A model generated the notes under the pieces. It was not told the DNA's origin and ran no database searches. It saw nothing but the letters and a program-made list of their open reading frames with translations. The translations under genes were made by a program, and so were the position numbers. From Chara braunii (Eukaryota > Streptophyta > Charophyceae > Charales > Characeae): a DNA stretch of 23,823 bases. The stretch is from positions 765,009-788,831 of the forward strand of contig BFEA01000347.1 in the NCBI GenBank assembly GCA_003427395.1, read 5' to 3'. Positions 18,535-23,823 of this stretch are shown in pieces. How positions within the stretch are numbered: the first letter of the stretch is position 1; each line of letters opens with the position of its first letter.

Positions 18535-18835
18535 CTACTTTCTCTACGGGAAGCGCTGCCGGAATTTCTGCAAATCCAAGGGGTTGGTCAAATTTTAACT
18601 TTTCAAAGTTCAACTTCTCTAGAGTTTATATATGGCTTAGTAAAAATCTGAAAAGTCTCATTTTCTAAAGGGAGTGCTGCCCAAATTTTTTGTTAATTCA
18701 GGGAATTAGACCAAATTGGACTTTGGAAAGTTAAAGACTATTTCTGTTTTCACATTTGAGCTGATATAAATTCTGAAAAGACACTTTTCCTACGGGAAGC
18801 GCTGCCGAAATTTTCTTAGTTTAAAGGAGATAGAC
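18535..18835 (+). repeat. Three diverged 122-bp units with GGGAAGCGCTGCC motif
   Basis: CTACGGGAAGCGCTGCCGGA, CTAAAGGGAGTGCTGCCCAA and CTACGGGAAGCGCTGCCGAA occur at about 18544, 18666 and 18790, each followed by an ATTTT-rich stretch and preceded by an AAATCTGAAAAG-like block. A GGGGARGTGCTGCCGAAATTT-like motif is, as I recall, common in LTRs of plant Ty3/gypsy elements; that recollection needs checking. If right, this region is part of an LTR. Confidence 0.7.
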
Positions 18836-18892
18836 TATATTTTGACAGGTAGCGATTCTGGCGATCCACCTTGAATAGGGGAGATTATGTCA

Positions 18893-18932
18893 GGATCTAC
18901 CTTTGCTTTGGGAACTGCTCAGCTGTAGATCC
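18893..18932. repeat. 8-bp hairpin
   Basis: GGATCTAC (18893-18900) pairs exactly with GTAGATCC (18925-18932). It closes the hairpin-rich region on the right. Confidence 0.7.
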
Positions 18933-19683
18933 AGGCTTAGTTAATTAGAATGATTATAGTAAGATCGTGATATGAAGATTATTCTCCATTTGACTTATAG
19001 ATTTAACATGGGGATTGACCTGTTTTGTGTTACAGGTCTTGTCGATCGATTGATTCAAGATTTAGACTAGTTTCAGCTTGATCATAAGAGGATCATCTTC
19101 TATTATCACTGATAACAGGTCGGTTGCCGATTCGTCGATTTAGGATTCAACTCCAATCCCCTCTTGTCACTCAACCTAAAGGCTTTAGCCCTGTTTCATT
19201 ATGTTTTCACCCGGACTTTATTGAATGACCATTTAACAAAAGTACTGAGTATTTATTTTGGGGAGTTGCAGAAAAGTGAGGTTTGCATGGCTAAAGCAAG
19301 GGGTATGAGTATAGAGAATGGTTGAAGTTGACCCCGTGTAGTGCGTCGACTTTTGTTGAGTCTTTGATGTGATTGCAGGTATGTTTGTGGTTCAGACTTT
19401 GGATGTGACTGTTTGCGATTACATACATATATGGCTGAGAGAAGTCCTTCTGTGCCTGTGAGAAGTGATCGTCCTATAATAATAACCCTCTCTATATATG
19501 TGTATATATATGTCTTGAGTGTTTCGTGCGGCCTATTGTGACCGCGCGTAAGGGTTGAACAGATTATGCTTCCGGGGGGAATGAAATTTCCCCTTACCCT
19601 TTGTTTTTTGGAGATTTTTGTAGTCGGACGTTGGTCCTGGGCCTGGATTCGAGGTCCTTGTCCATGACATCCCAAGCCCTAGA
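18933..19683. other. Unassigned, possibly LTR continuation
   Basis: AT-rich sequence with a TATATATGTGTATATATATG run at about 19493-19512 that could act as a TATA element. I found no primer-binding site complementary to initiator tRNA-Met and no matching second LTR, so a full LTR element cannot be claimed. Confidence 0.4.
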
Positions 19684-20024
19684 CTCTGCAGGGAAGGAAT
19701 CTGCCACCGTGCAGAGCCTATTTGCCTTGCCTATCGAGACACTCAGACCAAAAGTCGAAGGTCTCGTGGCGGCTGCACGACTATTCCTTCAGCCGTGCAA
19801 TATTGTGAGGGATTAGATCCTCACGACACTTCGAGTCTGACACTTGAGTGTCATAAGCGGTACTCGGATCCACGAGGGACCGCTTGATTATGGGCACTAC
19901 ATTGTACGTCATCATTGCAACTGTCTGCGTACGCTTGCATTGCGAGTCGATATGAGTTAACCCTGCGTCCGCGCGGTTTTATACTAAGTCTCGCGCGCGA
20001 CGCCTATCCGATTTCCGTATCGGA
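19684..20024. repeat. Run of eight consecutive hairpins
   Basis: In order: CTCTGCA/TGCAGAG (19684, 19710); CGAGAC/GTCTCG (19735, 19761); CGGCTG/CAGCCG (19770, 19790), with alternative TGCACG/CGTGCA; GTGAGG(G)AT/ATCCTCAC (19805-19824); TGACACT/AGTGTCA (19838-19853); AAGCGGT/ACCGCTT (19855-19885) with inner CTCG/CGAG; GCGTC-CGCGCG/CGCGCG-C-GACGC (19965-20003); TCCGAT/ATCGGA (20007-20024). Together they take up much of 340 bp, with one unstructured gap at 19886-19964. Unlike the upstream array, they share no loop sequence. Confidence 0.8.
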
Positions 20025-20559
20025 AAGTTATGGGATGACTACTGAAGGGACTAGGAGTGTTGTCGCATTGTTCAATGTGTGTGTGGGTGTGTTTTATTTT
20101 TGCGTTCGTAGAGTGGTGTATGCATGGTGAGTGGGATACGTCCTAGTCGACTGATGACGAGTCGCGCTTGGGACCTCNGCCCCCCAAGATGTCGGTTCAC
20201 ATGCGGGTTCGATAGAGGCGTAATACCGCGCGTACCCCCTATGCTACAGCGAACGAGAAACGCCCTCGGCTTGTCCACCTCTGCGATTGCAGCTGATCAA
20301 CTTTCGTACTGTGGACTAGTAGCTCGGCGGGGATACGCCCACCGAAGGGAGGTGACAACTCCTGTAAGGTGGAGGTAAGTCGTGCCTCTCGTAGGCCCTA
20401 TCCTGTCGTATGGCTCGCGGGAGGTATGGCTGACGCACTCGGCTGGAACGGCTTGCGGAAGCTCCATGTATATTGCGACGAAGGATTTAAACCAACTCCT
20501 GCGTGACGCGGCCGGGAGGGTCCTGCGCAGCCTCGTGCGGTGCCGGACCGATGCGCTCG

Positions 20560-20890
20560 ACACCGGTCCCTTGTTCGAAACCGAGATTTGACTTGCGTTC
20601 CCCCTCCCCCTCCCTTTCGGTCAGGCAAAAGACGGCGCACTGCACGCGACGAAGTTCAAAGATGTTTTTTTGATTAGATAGTCGTTAGGACCCTTGCCCC
20701 CCTGTCCCCCATCACCTTTCGTCGCTCCTTATCTGGGATCACATGGGAGATTTCAGTTCTGTTTGTGTCTCCACACTCAATTTCCCCAAAAATCCTTTGC
20801 ACTGGTACACCCCATTTTGCCGCTTTCCAGGCCCCTTTCCACACTTTAGTCACTCCGACAAGGAAAGCAGAGCAGGGTGTGAGGTTAGAG
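20560..20890. repeat. Dispersed repeat R1, copy 2
   Basis: Matches 3710-4020 (landmarks listed for copy 1). The minus strand reads KVWKGAWKAAKWGVP, IFGEIECGDTNRTEIS and HVIPDKERR, which is more continuous than copy 1. The family is unknown; it may be a transposon protein remnant, but I cannot name it. Confidence 0.75.
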
Positions 20891-21460
20891 CACCACAGGT
20901 CCATCAACAGGTCCCATTTAGCCTGTCCCTTCTGTTTTTTGGTAGTCTAGGGAGTGACCTAGTTGGATTTGCCAGCCATTGGAGTGCATGCACAGGGTTG
21001 GTAGGGTCAGATGTTCTAACTTGAAGGTTATCAGACCGTCGCAGCTGCTGTTGCTTAATGACCAGGCGTCCTGTTCTGGTGAAGACAGTAGTCTCTTCAA
21101 GTTCTGCAAATGTCCATCCAACCATGCAAATGTCTACCTTCCACGGAGACACTGGGATGCCTTCCCTTTGTGGCCTAAAGTTTCTATCTGCTGCCTTGTA
21201 GGACACTCAGTGAACATCATGATGCAAGCCACCATTTTGAAGATGACAAAAGCATCCCCTAAATTGTGGCTTGCTGTGGCTGATGGTTCTGCCACTCTAA
21301 GTTTGTCAAATACGTAATCATAGATTTGAACCCAACCTTGTCCTTAACTAAGGGAAGCACCTCAGTACACATCCCGCTTGAAACTTCACACTTGTCTCGA
21401 TCAGTCTGTCGCCTAGTAATAGGTTTGACCGTTTGAGGGAATATACCAAAACCAGGACTT
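20891..21460 (-). pseudogene. Possible minus-strand coding remnants, unrecognised
   Basis: Continuing from R1 copy 2, the minus strand has broken open stretches such as TFAELEETTVFTRTGRLVIK and GFGIFPQTVKPITRRQTDRD. Composition is protein-like but frames are short and interrupted, and I do not recognise a domain. If R1 is a transposon gene, this may be its upstream part. Confidence 0.2.
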
Positions 21461-21469
21461 TTTGGTCCC

Positions 21470-22046
21470 TGGTCGTAATTGCGGCCAGATGCATTCAAAA
21501 GCAGCTGCAACTGCTGAGAGATTCATCCAGCAAAGTCCTTGTGTGAGAGTATGCTCTGAGGTAAGATTAGTCCTCCACCACCTACATCACTGACAAGGTC
21601 AATCTCTAGAATATAGCATCAGGAGCTACTTCCAACAACTCCAGATCCCTTACAGGAGCTCACAAGTTCCTCCAGTCTCTAGTGCTTGCGCAACTTAAAC
21701 GGTCAGTACACAGCCCCAGCCTTGCAAGATTTCTTCATGGCCAGCTCCTCAAATTTATGAGGCTTGGGTCTACCGGGCCACAATGGCTGGTGGCACCAGC
21801 CAAAAAAGCTGCCCGCTTGGCAAAGCTTGGCATGCAGTGCAATGATGCCACCAGCCCGGGTGCTCTGGTGGTTTAACCCTGAGCTCTACTTTCCTACAGC
21901 ACCTCTTGTGCTGGATCAACTGCAGGTGTCTCAGGGCAGTACATTTTCGACTGAGCTCTGGACGTAATTGCGGTCATATGCACACATCTCTTGTTGTGAT
22001 TGCGGGCAGATACATCCAGGAAAGGGGTAGTGTGAGTATGCCCTCA
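21470..22046. repeat. Diverged direct repeat, about 90 bp, 489 bp apart
   Basis: TGGTCGTAATTGCGGCCAGA at 21470 recurs as TGGACGTAATTGCGGTCATA at 21959. Both are followed at similar distance by TCATCCAG or ACATCCAG and then GTGTGAG and TATGC. The pair could be decayed terminal repeats of one element or a tandem duplication. Confidence 0.65.
21785..21801. repeat. 17-bp palindrome
   Basis: GGCTGGTG and CACCAGCC flank a single central G, an almost perfect palindrome. Confidence 0.85.
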
Positions 22047-22920
22047 GCTCCCTTATACCCGGACCCTTTTCCAGCTGGCTAGATAGCCTAAGGCCTATCA
22101 GGCCACTCATGATGGGAGGGGAACAAGGGGGGTGGATTGCAGAAGTGAGATGGAAAGAGGGAGAGGGAGGGGACCAGGGGACGATTGAAAGGGATTACTT
22201 CCTTCGATTCGACCCCTCCATCCCTCTGTGGCCCATCTCAGAGTTCCCTGATTCCTTCCCACCACCTGCCCACTCGATAGTTGAGCTGCAATGGTATGGA
22301 AGCAGGTCGCGCGGAGGAAATCCTCGCTAGGAAAAACATCTATCAGGTGGCCCGGATCGGGGCTGAAGAGGCAGTACCTTTTGCCCAGTTGTCTCACTCT
22401 TTCAGTCGTTCAGCAAGGTCGTATGATTCCTTTCATCTTCAAAATGTCATGAGCGGCCTGAAACTTTAAGGCCTTAGGCTGTCTAGCCAGCTAGGAAAAG
22501 TAGCGTGTGACGAACCACTTCCCGACCCCGTGCTATCTTTCGTACCCTTTCTTTTGCATTCCAACCCCAGGAAAACCCCGTCTTTATTTCTTGCTTTCGG
22601 GTGCCGCATTTTCCTTTTTTTTTAGAGCTTTTTCGACTTTTGGCTTCCGTTTTTCTTTTTGCAAACTCGGGAAATACATGGGAATTCACGCACACCTCAG
22701 CGGGCGCACTGGGAATTGGGCTCGGTAGTTGGGAATTCCGGGATAAGCGGAACTTTGACGTGTCCTTTTCGGGTATATTCTTGGGCACGTCGGGGAAAAC
22801 TCTCGGAATTTTGCGTGAATACGAATAGGCGTAGGATTTTCTTTTCCCGCGTCGCTTTTTCGCGGGCGGATATGGTGATTTCAATTTTGAATTAGGATAG
22901 AAGCAAGTTGTAACTGTTTC
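22047..22920. other. No recognised feature
   Basis: Mixed-composition sequence; near 22680-22735 a GGGAATT motif occurs three times. The minus-strand open frame across 22483-23166 is lysine/arginine-rich because it reads pyrimidine-rich DNA and a T24 run; I do not call it a gene. Confidence 0.45.
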
Positions 22921-22923
22921 GGT

Positions 22924-22947
22924 GTCTTTTTTTTTTTTTTTTTTTTG
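22924..22947. repeat. Poly(T) run of about 22-24
   Basis: Uninterrupted T run. No flanking direct repeat was found, so it cannot be scored as a retroposition tail. Confidence 0.95.
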
Positions 22948-23218
22948 ACGGCGCCGTGCATGCAAAAGCTTCCTCCTCTCTGTCCCCCGCATCGCTCCCT
23001 CTCGCGCTTCCCTTCCCTTTTCCCTCATTTTTCTCTCTCCCCGTAACTGTTTTTCCTTCTCCCTCTCTCTCTCTCCCGCCTTACATTCGCGCGCCCATTT
23101 CCCTTTCTTGATCATCTGAATCTTGAACCCGTCTTGCACCACCTCTCGCGCATTTTCTCTTCTCACCCTCTAAGTCTGGCGTATGATGCTCAGTCGATCC
23201 CCCGATAACTCCCGCTCG

Positions 23219-23271
23219 CCAATCAGGTGCGGACCGATAGGACCTTCCTATCGCGCGACAAATCTGATTGG
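23219..23271 (+). promoter_or_regulatory. CCAAT-box inverted repeat with nested hairpin
   Basis: CCAATCAG (23219-23226) and CTGATTGG (23264-23271) are exact inverses, giving a CCAAT box on each strand. Inside, CGATAGG (23235-23241) pairs with CCTATCG (23247-23253). CCAAT boxes bind NF-Y and usually lie 60-200 bp upstream of transcription starts; here they lie 130-185 bp before the TATA-like motif. Confidence 0.55.
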
Positions 23272-23402
23272 TTGAACCTTGAGTTCTGAGGGATCAGCAT
23301 GGCGTTCGTAGAGCACTCTTCTCAAAGTCTTCTCCTCCTGCTTCTCCTCTTATACCTCAACTTTCCTGTCACCTTCTCCTCCTTTTATCTACCCTGTCGC
23401 AA

Positions 23403-23410
23403 CTATAAAA
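23403..23410 (+). promoter_or_regulatory. TATA-box-like motif CTATAAAA
   Basis: CTATAAAA follows a pyrimidine-rich stretch and the CCAAT pair. A start would be expected near 23435-23445, where TTACGTTCTCGACTCTC is initiator-like. A gene running rightward out of the window is inferred, not seen. The ATG at 23299 opens a 60-codon frame with an L-run, but it lies upstream of the TATA motif. Confidence 0.45.
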
Positions 23411-23823
23411 CCCGAAAGCGCGTCCGTAAATCTCTCTTACGTTCTCGACTCTCAAGCCAACTTCCGGGAAGCAGTGGCTAGGCAGAGTGTTTGAAGCGAG
23501 CCGGAAAGTCCTGTCGGGCTAACGATAGACTGGCCGGTTGCGCGCTGGATCGCCACGACGGACTGTGGGAGCTGGGCGAACCGTGTCGAGTTTACGACAG
23601 CTGGGTGACGATCGCAGTGGTAAGAGTTAGCACGCGACGGCCGGGATCGTCGGTGCGGGTATGAGGATCGATGTTGAGTTGATTGGTCCGGGGCCATATT
23701 GGAATTAACGGCGAATGCGCAGTTGTTGCGGATTGTTATCTTTGGCGTGAGTGTACAGCGGTGACGCCGAACTTTTCTCTTCCTGGATCTTGTCATCTTC
23801 TATTTTGGACTTTCTTTCCCTCA

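Noticed and set aside
16980-19700. Complete LTR retrotransposon
   Set aside because: No paired LTR, primer-binding site, polypurine tract or gag-pol sequence found in the window.
20148-20262. Hammerhead ribozyme (CTGATGA with a later GAAAC)
   Set aside because: The spacing is about 100 bases and no stems I, II and III could be formed; CTGATGA also occurs elsewhere by chance.
20573-20581. Pol III B-box (GTTCGAAAC) suggesting a tRNA-derived SINE
   Set aside because: No A-box at the expected distance upstream, and copy 1 has a changed B-box (GTTTGAAAC).
22483-23166. 227-codon Lys/Arg-rich open frame
   Set aside because: Produced by pyrimidine-rich DNA and a T24 run; composition matches no conserved domain.

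Overview
This window looks like nuclear DNA of a eukaryote, most likely a plant or a streptophyte alga. There are no bacterial-style operons. The supports are: spliced gene models with GT-AG introns, branch-point-like motifs and AATAAA signals; a decayed plant-type non-LTR retrotransposon (LINE); a non-autonomous Mutator-like element with a 9-bp target duplication; foldback elements; many homopolymers and microsatellites; and a CCAAT/TATA promoter-like block at the right end. The species cannot be named from sequence alone. Single N bases at 6590 and 20177 mark assembly uncertainty.

Layout. 1-330: microsatellites. 463-768: a diverged two-unit tandem repeat. 1088-2622: a candidate five-exon plus-strand gene of unknown function, with compatible phases at all four junctions and a polyadenylation signal. 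2623-4030: mostly unassigned, with the first copy of a dispersed repeat (R1). 4450-5460: a chain of short and nested inverted repeats. 5500-6860: homopolymers, including a G run of about 60, plus three A/T-rich tracts flanked by 12-15 bp direct repeats, as left by poly(A)-primed retroposition. 7017-8013: two foldback elements, the second a long hairpin carrying another hairpin in one arm. 8146-8527: a Mutator-like MITE. 9600-12835: a minus-strand LINE relic. 12975-13072 and 20560-20890: further R1 copies.

13400-16900 is GC-rich. It holds candidate minus-strand exons with consistent splice phases, interrupted by a 165-bp tandem duplication. 17065-18932 looks like retroelement LTR-type or structured non-coding DNA. 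It contains ten hairpins, eight built to the same 33-nt plan, with a nearly invariant TAAGTT hexaloop and stems that vary by compensatory change. It also has three 122-bp repeats carrying a GGGAAGCGCTGCCG-like motif. 19684-20024 is a second, unrelated run of eight consecutive hairpins. 20640-22500 is unassigned repeat-derived sequence. 23219-23440 resembles a promoter reading out of the window.

The intact genes, if real, are short, spliced and not recognisable by eye. The rest is transposon relics and inverted-repeat-rich DNA. The most unusual signal is the covarying hairpin array at 17416-18320.
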